The notes beneath the pieces were generated by a model. That model was not told the DNA's origin. It saw nothing but the letters and a program-made list of their open reading frames with translations, and made no database searches. Source: Vasconcelosia minhoensis LEGE 07310 (GTDB taxonomy: Bacteria > Cyanobacteriota > Cyanobacteriia > Phormidesmidales > Phormidesmidaceae). Taken from it: a stretch of 43,077 nt of DNA. How positions within the stretch are numbered: position 1 is the first letter of the stretch; each line of letters starts with the position of its first letter. The stretch lies in assembly GCF_015207255.1 (NCBI RefSeq), contig NZ_JADEXG010000048.1, positions 1 through 43,077 of the forward strand, in the 5' to 3' direction. Both the position numbers and the translations under genes were made by a program. Positions 19,403-28,053 of this stretch are shown here, one piece after another.

Positions 19403-20236
19403 CTAATCTCCATTTCTCCTAGCGGCTGACGGCCATTGATCAGACCGTACCGCTAGCCAGTTCGCAATATCTTGCTGAACCTGCTGGGGAATCTCCCAGG
19501 GAAAGAGGTGAGCAACGTCGGGATAGCGGATGGTTGTGCAGTTAGGCAGCGCTGCCGCGGTCTCCAAGCTTGAAGCCAGCGTAATATGACAGTCGCCCTC
19601 AGCGCAGAGCATCAGGCAGGGAATCTCCAGCTGCTTCAGATCGTCCAACCGGCTATAGCCTTGGCGAATGGCTTGATTTAAGGCCCGAGTCGCATAGCCT
19701 GAGGTCCTCAAATAGGCAGGCGCCCCTTGGTAAGCCAAATAGCGATAGGCGGCAGGCGTATGCTGCCGGATTAGGTAGCGAAAGAGCGACTGTTGCCCCC
19801 AATCCCGCGCCCAGGCGTTGCCCGGGCTAATTAGGTTAGCTGCCGAGGCCAGTCCGGTCATCAGGTTGTCTTGCCAGGACAGCGGCGGATGGGCGCTATG
19901 GGGCCGGGCTGCCGTCGCTACCAGGATCAGTCCGCAGACCCGCTGGGGTAGCCGGAGCGCTAGTTCCAGCGCGAGGATGCCGCCCAGCGACCAGCCCAGC
20001 ACCAGACATTGAGAAACCTCGAAACGGTCGAGTACCGCTTCGAGGTCATCCAGGTGGTCCTGCATTTGGAAATCGGCGCTGGCGCGGCTGCGGCCATAGC
20101 CCCGCAGGTCGGGGGTGAGCGTCTGGAACTGCTGCGAGAGCGGATCGGTAAACACGCTCATACTGCGGCTGTCGCCGGGATGCCCGTGCAGACAGAGAAT
20201 CGGCAATCCCTCCCCTCGAACCTGAACCGCTAGCAC
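19403..20236 (-). CDS. alpha/beta hydrolase
   Basis: A 277-residue soluble hydrolase of the alpha/beta fold. Features in order: the oxyanion-hole segment LCLHGHPGDSRSM (15-27), the strand and turn LTPDLRGYGRS, the nucleophile elbow GWSLGG with Ser83, a helical cap in the middle, and the catalytic His in PDVAHLFPWE near the C-terminus. The substrate cannot be deduced; esters or haloalkane-like compounds are typical for this layout. Its ATG is only 6 bp after the msrB stop codon, so the two are almost certainly one operon. Confidence 0.87.
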   Translation of the reverse strand: MLAVQVRGEGLPILCLHGHPGDSRSMSVFTDPLSQQFQTLTPDLRGYGRSRASADFQMQDHLDDLEAVLDRFEVSQCLVLGWSLGGILALELALRLPQRVCGLILVATAARPHSAHPPLSWQDNLMTGLASAANLISPGNAWARDWGQQSLFRYLIRQHTPAAYRYLAYQGAPAYLRTSGYATRALNQAIRQGYSRLDDLKQLEIPCLMLCAEGDCHITLASSLETAAALPNCTTIRYPDVAHLFPWEIPQQVQQDIANWLAVRSDQWPSAARRNGD

Positions 20237-20242
20237 CGCCGC

Positions 20243-20659
20243 CTAACCTTTTGGCGCGGCGACATTGGCGGGCTCAAAAGCGAGCGCCACACCATTCAGG
20301 CAGTACCGCTGTCCGGTGGGCTGGGGGCCATCGTTGAACACGTGGCCGAGGTGGGCATCGCATATCGCGCAGACAACCTCAGTCCGGAGCATAAACATGC
20401 TCAAGTCCCGACGGGTATCAATATTTTCCGGCTTGCTAGGCGCCCAAAAGCTAGGCCAGCCGGTTCCTGAATCAAACTTGGTTGCCGAAGAAAACAGCTC
20501 CGAGCCGCAGCAGACGCAGTTGTAAATGCCTTCTTCTTTGTTATCGTGCAGCGGGCTGCTGTAGGGTCTCTCAGTACCCTTTTTGCGAGCGACCTCATAT
20601 TGCTCAGGCGTGAGCTGAGCCTTCCATTCGGCGTCGGTTTTACTGATCTTAGCTGCCAT
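20243..20659 (-). CDS. msrB: peptide-methionine (R)-S-oxide reductase
   Basis: Reduces the R form of methionine sulfoxide in proteins, repairing oxidative damage. The 138-residue protein has the complete family pattern: zinc ligands in CVCC (Cys48 and Cys51) and CAIC (Cys97 and Cys100), the substrate pocket [16 protein letters not shown], and the catalytic RYCLNGVAL with Cys120. A true cysteine rather than selenocysteine is encoded. It is first in a two-gene unit with the alpha/beta hydrolase. Confidence 0.97.
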   Translation of the reverse strand: MAAKISKTDAEWKAQLTPEQYEVARKKGTERPYSSPLHDNKEEGIYNCVCCGSELFSSATKFDSGTGWPSFWAPSKPENIDTRRDLSMFMLRTEVVCAICDAHLGHVFNDGPQPTGQRYCLNGVALAFEPANVAAPKG

Positions 20660-20896
20660 AGTTTAATCTCCAATTTATGCTTATCCTAACGTACTGATTC
20701 TGGCTCAGCAGGTGGGATAACCCCACAGTTGGGGCCAGGGCTCAGGTCGATGATGACGGCGGCCGTAGCCAGGGAGTATGCTGCGATCCCAGCCATTTCC
20801 GCCCAGTCCGGCCAGCTCCAGGGTAGAGGCCGCTCGTCGCATGGGCTTATTCAAGCGCGGAGTCGCACGCTTTGATTTTACTGCCTGGTCTAGCGC

Positions 20897-21841
20897 TCAG
20901 CAGGCAAAGGCGTCGGTGGCTTCAACCAGGGCACTGGCAATGCCGGGTTCGGTGGCGGCGTGACCGGCATTCGGCACAATCACGAGTTTGGCTTCTGGCC
21001 AGGCCCGGTGCAGTTCCCAGGCTGAAACCATGGGGCAAACTACGTCGTAGCGGCCCTGGACGATTACAGCAGGGATCGTCCGAATCCGGTCTACGTTTTC
21101 CAGCAGCTGGTCGTCCTGGGTCAAAAAGCCACCGTTGATAAAATAGTGGCATTCAATCCGGGCGAAGGCTTCGGCAAAGCGATCGCCGCTGAAGCGCTGC
21201 ACCAGCCCCGGGTCGGGCGTCAGTTTGCTGGTGCTGGCCTCCCAAACCGACCAGGCCCGGGCCGCCGCCTGTCGCACCGCAGGGTCAGGACTGGTCAGCC
21301 GCCGATAGTAGGCCGCGACCAGGTCATCGCGCTCTTCTGTAGGAATTGGGCTCAGATATTCTTCCCAAGCGTCAGGAAAGATAGCGCTAGCGCCTGCTTG
21401 ATAAAACCAGCGAATTTCTTTACGGCGCAGCATGAAAATACCGCGCAGGATCAGGCCGCTACAGCGCTCGGGGTGGGTTTGGCTATAGGCCAGAGCTAAG
21501 GTACTGCCCCAGCTGCCGCCGAAGACCGTCCACTGAGGAATGTCGAGGTGCGATCGCAGCCGCTCAATATCGGCGACCAGATCCCAGGTCGTATTCTCGG
21601 CCAGCTCTGCATGGGGCGTACTCTGACCGCAGCCGCGCTGGTCAAACAGCACGATCCGCCAGCGCTGGGGATCAAAAAATTGACGATAGGTGGCGATCAG
21701 TCCGCCCCCCGGACCGCCGTGCAAAAAGACAACCGGCTTGCCTTGGGGATTACCTGCTTCCTCAAAGTACAGCCGGTGTCGGTCTGAAACGGTCAGGGTA
21801 GACTGTCGGTACGGCTCAATCGGTGGGTACAGGGAACGCAT
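20897..21841 (-). CDS. pip: proline iminopeptidase (prolyl aminopeptidase, S33 family)
   Basis: Removes N-terminal proline from peptides in the cytoplasm. The 314-residue length is normal. The oxyanion segment HGGPGGG (41-47), the nucleophile motif GGSWGSTLAL with Ser110, the family segment LILRGIFMLRRKEI, the aspartate in VQGRYDVVCP and the histidine in NAGHAATEP together are specific for this family. The 237 bp to msrB downstream hold no clear gene. Upstream is a long gap to divergent glgX. Confidence 0.95.
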   Translation of the reverse strand: MRSLYPPIEPYRQSTLTVSDRHRLYFEEAGNPQGKPVVFLHGGPGGGLIATYRQFFDPQRWRIVLFDQRGCGQSTPHAELAENTTWDLVADIERLRSHLDIPQWTVFGGSWGSTLALAYSQTHPERCSGLILRGIFMLRRKEIRWFYQAGASAIFPDAWEEYLSPIPTEERDDLVAAYYRRLTSPDPAVRQAAARAWSVWEASTSKLTPDPGLVQRFSGDRFAEAFARIECHYFINGGFLTQDDQLLENVDRIRTIPAVIVQGRYDVVCPMVSAWELHRAWPEAKLVIVPNAGHAATEPGIASALVEATDAFAC

Positions 21842-22350
21842 GCTTGGGCTCGGCTAGTTCACAGGGCTATAAGCCACTATGACAGAAGCATTTGCCTGGC
21901 TGCGCTGCTGGGCCGATTATTGTATTGACTATCTGACTTGACCACGTACCACTGACCCGTTTGGGGATCGCGATGGGACGTGAACGGATTTGGCTTCAGA
22001 GGCTTGCTACAAGCTTTTGGCATCATAGGAGGAAGTCAACGCTGTGCCTCTTATGGTATTGGGGCAGGGATAGAACACCTGTGATGGTTGCTGGCCTCCC
22101 ATAGTGATCTATGTCACAAGAATAGGGATTGCCCATCGTTGTCCTAGCAGGACTACATCGCCTGCCGGTAAATCGCTGCTTAGCGGGGAAAGCTGCCACA
22201 GGGTTGAGAAACCTATCCTTTCCTGTCTCTGGAATAGGCATAGCTTGATAAGATGAATTTTTCAAGTTCGCTCTCAGATATATCTGCTGGATTTATCGAG
22301 CTAACATCGAATCCAATTAAAGGCGCATCTAGAGCATCGCCGCGAGATCT
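21842..22350. promoter_or_regulatory. 509-bp divergent intergenic region between pip and glgX
   Basis: This must hold the promoters of pip and glgX. It contains a CRP-type palindrome at 22103-22118, annotated separately. Short reading frames on both strands have no ribosome-binding site and no recognisable product; one minus frame near 22023-22265 and one plus frame starting at 22253 that runs into glgX out of frame are judged to be chance. No tRNA or small RNA was recognised. Confidence 0.45.
22103..22118. promoter_or_regulatory. candidate CRP (SyCRP1-type) binding site upstream of glgX
   Basis: AGTGA-N6-TCACA matches the CRP family consensus TGTGA-N6-TCACA at nine of ten positions. SyCRP1 of Synechocystis, a cAMP receptor protein, is known to bind such sites. 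The centre lies about 240 bp before the glgX start, so regulation would need a long leader or a promoter not recognised here. It could instead serve the divergent pip gene. Confidence 0.45.
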
Positions 22351-24534
22351 ATGGATTGGGAAATTTGGCCAGGGCGGGCACATCCGCTGGGAGCAACATG
22401 GGACGGGCAGGGCACGAACTTCGCCCTATTTTCTGAAAATGCCACCGGCGTTGAGCTGTGCCTGTTTGACGATAGGGACCAGGAAACCCGAATACCGCTG
22501 CCGAAAGTCACGAACTATGTCTGGCATGGCTACCTGCCAGGTATCGGCCCTGGGCAGCGCTACGGCTTTCGGGTGGACGGTCCCTACAAGCCGGAAATGG
22601 GGCATAAGTTCAACCCCCATAAGCTGCTGATCGATCCCTATGCGCGCGCGATCGCGGGCGACCTCAGGTTTGGTCCTGAAATCTTTGCCTACCCTATCGA
22701 TCACTTCAGCGAAAGCGATAGAGACCTAGAATTTTCCGATCTTGACAGCGCCCAAGCCATTCCCAAGTGCGTCGTCGTCGATTCACAGTTTGACTGGCAG
22801 GGCGACCAGTATCCCGATACGCCCTGGCATCGCACGATCATCTATGAGATGCACGTGAAGGGGTTCACCCAGCAGCATCCCGACATTCCCCCGGAGCTGC
22901 GAGGCACCTATGCTGGGCTGGGCCATCCGGCAGCGGTTGACTATCTAAAAAATCTTGGCGTAACTGCCGTTGAGCTGCTACCGGTACATCATTTCAACGT
23001 AGTGCCGGGTCACCTGGTCGCCGCCGGACTGCATAACTATTGGGGCTACGACTCGCTCGGCTTCTTTGCCCCTCACGCCAGCTACAGCGCCGCGGGTCAT
23101 GGTGGCGAGCAGGTCAACGAATTCAAATCGATGGTCAAAGCCCTCCACGCCGCCGGAATCGAGGTCATCCTCGACGTGGTCTACAACCACACCGGCGAAG
23201 GCAGCCACCTGGGGCCGATGCTGTCTTTTCGCGGCATCGACAATGCGGCCTACTACCGGCTAGTCGAGAGCGATCCGCGCTACGACATGGACTTTACCGG
23301 CTGCGGCAACTCGCTCAACGTGCGCCATCCGCAGGTGCTAAAGCTGATTATGGACAGCCTGCGCTACTGGGTGCTGGAGATGCATGTCGATGGCTTTCGC
23401 TTTGACCTGGCCTCGGCCCTGGCCCGGGAGCTGTATGAGGTGAATCGACTCTCCAGCTTTTTCGACATTATTCATCAGGATCCGGTGCTGTCTACCACCA
23501 AGCTGATTGCCGAGCCCTGGGATCTGGGCGAAGGCGGCTACCAGGTGGGAAATTTTCCGCTGCTGTGGTCGGAGTGGAATGGCAAATACCGCGATACGAT
23601 GCGCGACTTCTGGCGCGGTGAACAATGCGGCCTGGGCGAGTTTGCCTTTCGCTTTACCGGCAGCTCCGACCTGTATCAGGACGATGGTCGCCTGCCCCAC
23701 GCCAGCGTCAACTTCATTACGGCCCATGACGGATTTACGATTAACGATCTGGTCAGCTATAACGAAAAGCACAATGAGGCAAACGGCGAAGACAACCGCG
23801 ATGGCGAAAGCTACAACCGCTCCTGGAACTGCGGTGCCGAAGGCGAAACAGACGACCACGAGATTCTGGCGCTGAGGGCGCGACAGCGGCGCAACTTGCT
23901 CGCAACGCTGCTGCTATCTCAGGGCGTGCCGATGCTGCTGGGCGGCGATGAGCATGGCCGGACGACATTGGGGAACAACAACACCTACTGTCAGGACAAC
24001 GAGCTGTCCTGGTTTGACTGGCGCTGTCAGCAACAGAATTCCGACCTGTTCAAGTTTACTCGGCAGCTGATGCAGTTTCGTCAGCAGCATCCGGTCTTCT
24101 GCCGCCGCGAGTGGTTTCTCGGTCGCGAGATTCATGGTTCTGGTGTGGTCGATATTGGCTGGTTTAGCCCAGATGGGACGCCCATCGATGGTGAAGAATG
24201 GCAGAACGGAGAGCTTAAGTCGATCGGCATTTTCTTAAACGGTGAAGAACTGATCAGTCCCGACAGCAAGGGCAACCGAATCGTAGACGATAGCTTTCTC
24301 CTGCTGTTCAACGCTTCCCCAGAACCCTGTATTTTTGTCATCCCGCCTGCCATCGACCGGCAGCAGTGGCAGGTGCTGCTAGACACTCAGTCGCCAACGG
24401 GCTTTGTTGACAGCGGTCGAACCTATGAAAAAAAACAGGGCGTGTTGGTTGAGGCGCGATCGCTGATCATGCTGCACTGCCCCCACTGCTTCCAGGAGTC
24501 AGAAATCAGCTGCGATCTGCCCGTGTCAGCCTAG
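22351..24534 (+). CDS. glgX: glycogen debranching enzyme (isoamylase type)
   Basis: Hydrolyses alpha-1,6 branches of glycogen; in cyanobacteria the debranching step controls glycogen use at night. The 727-residue protein has an N-terminal CBM48 domain (about 5-110), a GH13 barrel and a C-terminal beta domain. Catalytic residues are visible: the nucleophile Asp352 in DGFRFDLA, the acid Glu388 in IAEPWDLGEGGYQVGNFP, and the His459-Asp460 pair in TAHDGFT, followed by the family motif NEKHNEANGEDNRDG. An upstream in-frame TAG at 22330-22332 means ATG 22351 is the only good start, although the ribosome-binding site is weak. The alkyltransferase-like gene begins 6 bases after its stop codon. Confidence 0.95.
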   Translation: MDWEIWPGRAHPLGATWDGQGTNFALFSENATGVELCLFDDRDQETRIPLPKVTNYVWHGYLPGIGPGQRYGFRVDGPYKPEMGHKFNPHKLLIDPYARAIAGDLRFGPEIFAYPIDHFSESDRDLEFSDLDSAQAIPKCVVVDSQFDWQGDQYPDTPWHRTIIYEMHVKGFTQQHPDIPPELRGTYAGLGHPAAVDYLKNLGVTAVELLPVHHFNVVPGHLVAAGLHNYWGYDSLGFFAPHASYSAAGHGGEQVNEFKSMVKALHAAGIEVILDVVYNHTGEGSHLGPMLSFRGIDNAAYYRLVESDPRYDMDFTGCGNSLNVRHPQVLKLIMDSLRYWVLEMHVDGFRFDLASALARELYEVNRLSSFFDIIHQDPVLSTTKLIAEPWDLGEGGYQVGNFPLLWSEWNGKYRDTMRDFWRGEQCGLGEFAFRFTGSSDLYQDDGRLPHASVNFITAHDGFTINDLVSYNEKHNEANGEDNRDGESYNRSWNCGAEGETDDHEILALRARQRRNLLATLLLSQGVPMLLGGDEHGRTTLGNNNTYCQDNELSWFDWRCQQQNSDLFKFTRQLMQFRQQHPVFCRREWFLGREIHGSGVVDIGWFSPDGTPIDGEEWQNGELKSIGIFLNGEELISPDSKGNRIVDDSFLLLFNASPEPCIFVIPPAIDRQQWQVLLDTQSPTGFVDSGRTYEKKQGVLVEARSLIMLHCPHCFQESEISCDLPVSA

Positions 24535-24539
24535 TCCCC

Positions 24540-24896
24540 ATGTCCTGCTATCCCCGCATTTACGACATTGTTCGGCAGATTCCCCATGGCAAAGTCGCCA
24601 CCTACGGCCAGGTTGCAGAGCTCGCCGGACTCTTTGGCAAACCCCGAGTTGTCGGCTACGCCCTCTACCGGGGCGCTCCTGAGCAGGAGATTCCCTGGCA
24701 CCGCGTGATCAATGCTAAAGGAGAGGTCTCTCGCTCTGCCTTCAGAGACGGCAGCGACGACCTGCAACAGCTGCTGCTGGAGTCAGAAGGAATTGTCTTT
24801 GAACTGGGGAAGCTCAGCCTGGCTCAATATCGCTGGCAGCCGCCGCGATCGCTGCTAGCGCAAATTCAGCAAATCCCAAAATCTGACCCAGGCTAA
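24540..24896 (+). CDS. alkyltransferase-like (ATL) DNA-binding protein of the MGMT family
   Basis: A 118-residue relative of O6-alkylguanine-DNA alkyltransferase. The DNA-binding helix region (YDIVRQIPHGKVATYGQVAELAG) is intact, but the active-site motif PCHRV reads IPWHRVIN, with Trp53 in place of the acceptor cysteine. Proteins with this change cannot take the alkyl group; known ATL proteins bind the lesion and flag it for nucleotide excision repair. The gene starts 5 bp after glgX on the same strand and is probably translated from the same message, without a functional link I can see. Confidence 0.9.
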   Translation: MSCYPRIYDIVRQIPHGKVATYGQVAELAGLFGKPRVVGYALYRGAPEQEIPWHRVINAKGEVSRSAFRDGSDDLQQLLLESEGIVFELGKLSLAQYRWQPPRSLLAQIQQIPKSDPG

Positions 24897-24955
24897 GGGC
24901 AGATCAGCTGCGATTGCTCGATAATAGAGTCAGTATGCCAGCCGAGTAGACTACG

Positions 24956-25543
24956 ATGACGACCGCCGTTCAAAAACTGACTTTTGAAGCATACCTGAGC
25001 TATGACGACGGCAGCGATACCCGTTACGAACTGGTCGATGGAGAACTCGTGCCTATGAGCCTGGGGACGGGTCAGCATGGAGCCGTCATCGAGTTTTTGA
25101 ACGATCAATTTCGGGAGGAAATCAAGCGCCAGCAGCTTTCGTGGACGGCGAAGGCGATGATGGTTGGGGTGAGATCGCCCCGGGGGCGACGCTGGGATAC
25201 CTCCCGGATTCCAGACGTAGTCGTCCTGCCATCGGCCCAGTGGGAAGCTATGGCTGACCGGGAAGCGGTGATTAACTTCAACGAACCGCCACCGCTGCTA
25301 ATTGTCGAAGTCGTCAGCCCCTCGACTAAAACCGACGACTACCGCTCCAAACGCTCCGAATATGGCCTTTTGGAAGTACCCGAATACTGGATCGTAGACC
25401 CCCAGGCGGCAAAAATAACCCTCTGCAACCTGGATCACCAGTTCTACGATTTGGCTGAATTTCAAGGCGATCAGCGGCTTCAGTCGCCGACCTTCCCCAA
25501 TCTCAGTCTCACCGCCGCGCAGATTTTGGCTGCTAAGCTGTAA
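24956..25543 (+). CDS. Uma2 family protein (PD-(D/E)XK fold)
   Basis: Uma2 proteins are predicted nucleases of the PD-(D/E)XK fold, greatly expanded in cyanobacteria and of unproven function. The 195-residue protein shows the typical layout: [22 protein letters not shown] with the first acidic residue (Asp87), [21 protein letters not shown] with Glu118 and Lys132, and PEYWIVDP. A close relative of equal length, interrupted by a stop codon, lies at 41352-41939 on the other strand. Another Uma2 gene follows after 23 bp, making a tandem pair. Confidence 0.92.
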   Translation: MTTAVQKLTFEAYLSYDDGSDTRYELVDGELVPMSLGTGQHGAVIEFLNDQFREEIKRQQLSWTAKAMMVGVRSPRGRRWDTSRIPDVVVLPSAQWEAMADREAVINFNEPPPLLIVEVVSPSTKTDDYRSKRSEYGLLEVPEYWIVDPQAAKITLCNLDHQFYDLAEFQGDQRLQSPTFPNLSLTAAQILAAKL

Positions 25544-25566
25544 GCGCCTATCTCAGGGCTAGTCCT

Positions 25567-26172
25567 ATGCCTTCCATCCCTACAAAGGCCCTTACCTTTG
25601 AAGATTTTGTGGCCCAATACAGGAACGACTTTCGCTACGAGCTGGCCGACGGAGAGCTGATCGACACGGAACCTACCGGCCCTCACGAAATGGTCAGCGG
25701 TCAGCTAGCTGGCTATGTTGGCATTGCCATTAACAACGCCCAGCGCCGCTGGTTCATTCCCCGGAGCTGTCTGCTGAAACCTTTTGCGGGTATCGCCACC
25801 GCTCGCCGCCCTGACGTCATCGTTTTGGACGAAACGATGCTGGCTAATGAGCCCCTGTGGGACCAGGAAGCCGTGATTATCCGGGCAAAATCAATCAAGC
25901 TAGTCGTAGAAGTGGTCGGCAATGGCTGGGAAAATGACTACACCCGCAAGGCTGAAGAATATGCCCTGCTCGGCATTCCTGAATATTGGAGCGTCGATTT
26001 TCGCGGACGGGGCGGCATGGACTTTATCGGCAAACCCAAACAGCCTACCTTTACCGTCTGTCAGCTGAGCGGAGATGAGTATCGTCAGCAGCAGTATAGA
26101 TTAGGGGACGTAGTTTCATCCCCTTTGCTACCCAACTTACAGCTGCGTTTAGACGACGTTCTTCCCCAATAG
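25567..26172 (+). CDS. Uma2 family protein, second of a tandem pair
   Basis: A 201-residue Uma2 protein of a different subgroup from its neighbour. It shows FRYELADGELIDTE, ARRPDVIVLDE, VVEVVGNGWENDYTRKAEEYALLGIPEYWSVDF and a C-terminal PLLPNLQL segment. It has the catalytic Asp, Glu and Lys positions, but the usual Ser-Pro-Ser after EVV is replaced by Gly-Asn-Gly. It lies 23 bp after the first Uma2 gene and about 100 bp before a DUF433 gene, all co-directional. Confidence 0.9.
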   Translation: MPSIPTKALTFEDFVAQYRNDFRYELADGELIDTEPTGPHEMVSGQLAGYVGIAINNAQRRWFIPRSCLLKPFAGIATARRPDVIVLDETMLANEPLWDQEAVIIRAKSIKLVVEVVGNGWENDYTRKAEEYALLGIPEYWSVDFRGRGGMDFIGKPKQPTFTVCQLSGDEYRQQQYRLGDVVSSPLLPNLQLRLDDVLPQ

Positions 26173-26269
26173 TCACATGACTATCGTGACGGAAGGATGA
26201 CTGCCCTGCTGCGAAGAGCAGAGTGACTCATAATAGAAGAATTCGGAGCTAGGGAGCTAGAGCGAGCTG

Positions 26270-26584
26270 ATGACTGCCGTTATCTCAGAGCATATTGAAA
26301 TTACTCCCGGCACCTGTGGCGGTAAACCACGGATTGCCGGTCATCGTATTCGAGTTCAAGATGTCGTCATCTGGTACAAGCATCAGGGCATGACCTCTGA
26401 CGAAATTGTATATCAGCATCCCAGCATTACATTGGCAGATGTTCACGCGGCGCTGGCCTATTACTACGACCATATGGAAGAGATTCGGCAGCAAATCCGC
26501 GAGAGCAAAGCGTTTGCTGCTCAGATGGCTGCAAAAACGCCATCTATCTTTCAACGTCAAAACAGACAAGAACACTCCAGTTAA
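26270..26584 (+). CDS. DUF433 domain protein (antitoxin-like)
   Basis: A 104-residue protein with the DUF433 core: ITPGTCGGKPRIAGHRIRVQDVV, then DEIVYQHPSITLADVHAALAYYYDH. This winged-helix-like domain is widespread in cyanobacteria and is often followed by a DUF5615 PIN-like toxin gene, so it is regarded as an antitoxin. No DUF5615 gene follows here; the next gene is a dehydrogenase, so this copy is an orphan. A CTCATAATAGA segment 40 bases upstream resembles a CTCGATAATAGA segment before the first Uma2 gene and may be a -10 region. Confidence 0.88.
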   Translation: MTAVISEHIEITPGTCGGKPRIAGHRIRVQDVVIWYKHQGMTSDEIVYQHPSITLADVHAALAYYYDHMEEIRQQIRESKAFAAQMAAKTPSIFQRQNRQEHSS

Positions 26585-26641
26585 AGGGTTAGGGATTACA
26601 CTCGGGGTAAATTCTCGTAGCGCATTGCTCCCCCACCTAGC

Positions 26642-27574
26642 ATGAAGATTGTCATTCCCGATTCCTTTGACCTGCTGGAGTCTGACCGGCAGCAGCTAGA
26701 GGCGATGGGGGCTGAAATTTATGATGACATTCCCGACTCGGAGCAGGTCGTGATTGAGCGGATTGCAGATGCAGACGCGATCGCGGTCGGCTGGGTCGAT
26801 ATCACTCAGGCCGTCATTGAGCAAAGTCCGCAGTTGAAATACATCATCGTGGCTGCGGTGGGCTACGACCAGATCGACCTGGCCGCTGCCAACGCGCGAG
26901 GGATTCCGGTGATCAACTGCCCGACCCACAATTCGCGGGCGGTGGCGGAATATACGATTGGCCTAATGCTGGCGGTGACCCGGCAGATTGGGGCGGCCCA
27001 GAACGCGATCGCGCAGGGCAAATGGAATCCGCGCGCCCACTGCGGCCTGGAACTGCGGGGCAGGCGACTGGTGCTGCTAGGGCATGGTCACATCGGTCAG
27101 CAGGTCGCCCAGCTCGCCAAAGCCTTTGGCATGACGGTGGATTGGACCGACTCTCGCACGCCCGCCGCCGAACTCGACCGGCTGATCGCCAGCGCCGATA
27201 TCCTCAGCCTGCACCTGCCGCTGAACGAGCAGACCCGTCAGCTGCTAGACGCCCGCCGCATTGGATTAATGCAGACCCATGCCTATCTGATTAATACGGC
27301 GCGGGGAGACATCGTTGACCAGGCCGCCCTATTGGACGCGCTTCAGCAGGGCCAGATTGCCGGGGCCGCGCTGGACGTGTTTGCCAGTGAGCCCGCCACC
27401 GGTGCGCCACCGCAGATTGAAGCCTTTCTGGAATTGGAAAACGCGATCGCGACGCCCCACATTGCCTACAACACGGCTGAAACCACCGACCGACTGGGCA
27501 AAGAGCTGATTGCCAACCTGGAAGCCTGCCTCAGCGGCGAGCCGATCAACGTCGTGAATCAGCCCCGGGGCTAG
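26642..27574 (+). CDS. D-isomer-specific 2-hydroxyacid dehydrogenase
   Basis: NAD-dependent oxidoreductase reducing 2-oxo acids to D-2-hydroxy acids. The 310-residue protein has the substrate domain at the ends and the nucleotide domain in the middle, with the dinucleotide loop LGHGHIGQQVAQLAKAFG. The catalytic Arg lies in INTARGDIVDQAALLDAL, the Glu in ALDVFASEP, and the His in IATPHIAYNT. Substrate is undetermined: lactate, glycerate or phosphonate are possible. It begins 57 bp after the DUF433 gene; the ribosome-binding site is poor. A CG-rich gap follows before the chl cluster. Confidence 0.9.
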   Translation: MKIVIPDSFDLLESDRQQLEAMGAEIYDDIPDSEQVVIERIADADAIAVGWVDITQAVIEQSPQLKYIIVAAVGYDQIDLAAANARGIPVINCPTHNSRAVAEYTIGLMLAVTRQIGAAQNAIAQGKWNPRAHCGLELRGRRLVLLGHGHIGQQVAQLAKAFGMTVDWTDSRTPAAELDRLIASADILSLHLPLNEQTRQLLDARRIGLMQTHAYLINTARGDIVDQAALLDALQQGQIAGAALDVFASEPATGAPPQIEAFLELENAIATPHIAYNTAETTDRLGKELIANLEACLSGEPINVVNQPRG

Positions 27575-28053
27575 CCCGAATAGCGGCGGCTTCGCGCCAG
27601 CAGCGGCGATTGTAAAGTTTATGTTGCTGCTGGGCTGAGAGTAACTAAACGTAATAAAAAAGTGAGCAAACCCCTCAGGCCGCTCCTTGAGGCAGCGGCA
27701 CCGTCAGGCATCGGGGGCAGTCAAAGCCGCGTTTGGCCATATGGCTAAGGATTGGGGGCTTTGATGTCGCCGAGTTTGGATGGAGTCAAGTCTTTGTCTT
27801 TTGTACCGCTTTTTATAGATAAGGATTAGACAAACTTGACCTGAGGCGATTTTCTGGATTCTGCCAGCTTTAGAGCGGGATGGGTTCAATCCAGGCAAAT
27901 TTGAAGCTTCAGGCAGTCTTTTTCTATTGCGTTTGATTAAGACCCCCCTTCCGTATGCCCGGGGGTTTGACGATAATGCTTAGCAGCGAAGAAAAACCCA
28001 ATCCAAAGCCCAGTCAAAAGATTAAAGAAGTCCAGTATCTGAGGAAACTGCTT
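27575..28053. promoter_or_regulatory. leader and promoter region of the chlL cluster
   Basis: 479 bp without a gene. It contains an 8-bp inverted repeat CCAGCAGC / GCTGCTGG (27597-27604 and 27626-27633) with a 21-base loop just after the dehydrogenase, which may help end its transcript, though no T run follows. An AT-rich stretch (TTTTTATAGAT at 27810-27820) is a possible -10 region for chlL, with no good -35. The in-frame extension upstream of the chlL GTG (from 27955) encodes about 33 residues absent from known ChlL proteins and is probably leader. Confidence 0.4.
28041..28045 (+). promoter_or_regulatory. ribosome-binding site that sets the chlL GTG start
   Basis: GAGGA lies eight bases before GTG 28054. 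Together with the conserved N-terminus of ChlL ([14 protein letters not shown]) this decides for GTG 28054 over the in-frame upstream starts at 27955 and 27976. Confidence 0.7.

Noticed and set aside
20705-20842. A 45-residue minus-strand reading frame between msrB and pip ending in a Trp/Pro/Tyr-rich tail
   Set aside because: It has an ATG but no ribosome-binding site, matches no family I know, and lies in GC-rich DNA where chance frames are frequent.
22023-22265. 80-residue minus-strand frame in the glgX upstream region
   Set aside because: No ribosome-binding site, unbalanced composition and no recognisable motif; the region fits regulatory DNA better.
27870-27900. GGGTTCAATCC, resembling the T-arm of a tRNA
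   Set aside because: The loop is one base short and no acceptor stem, D-arm or anticodon stem could be formed around it.
27955-28053. Start of chlL at 27955 or 27976, adding 26-33 residues
   Set aside because: Known ChlL proteins begin at the M/V-K-L-x-V-Y-G-K-G-G segment, and GAGGA is correctly spaced for GTG 28054.
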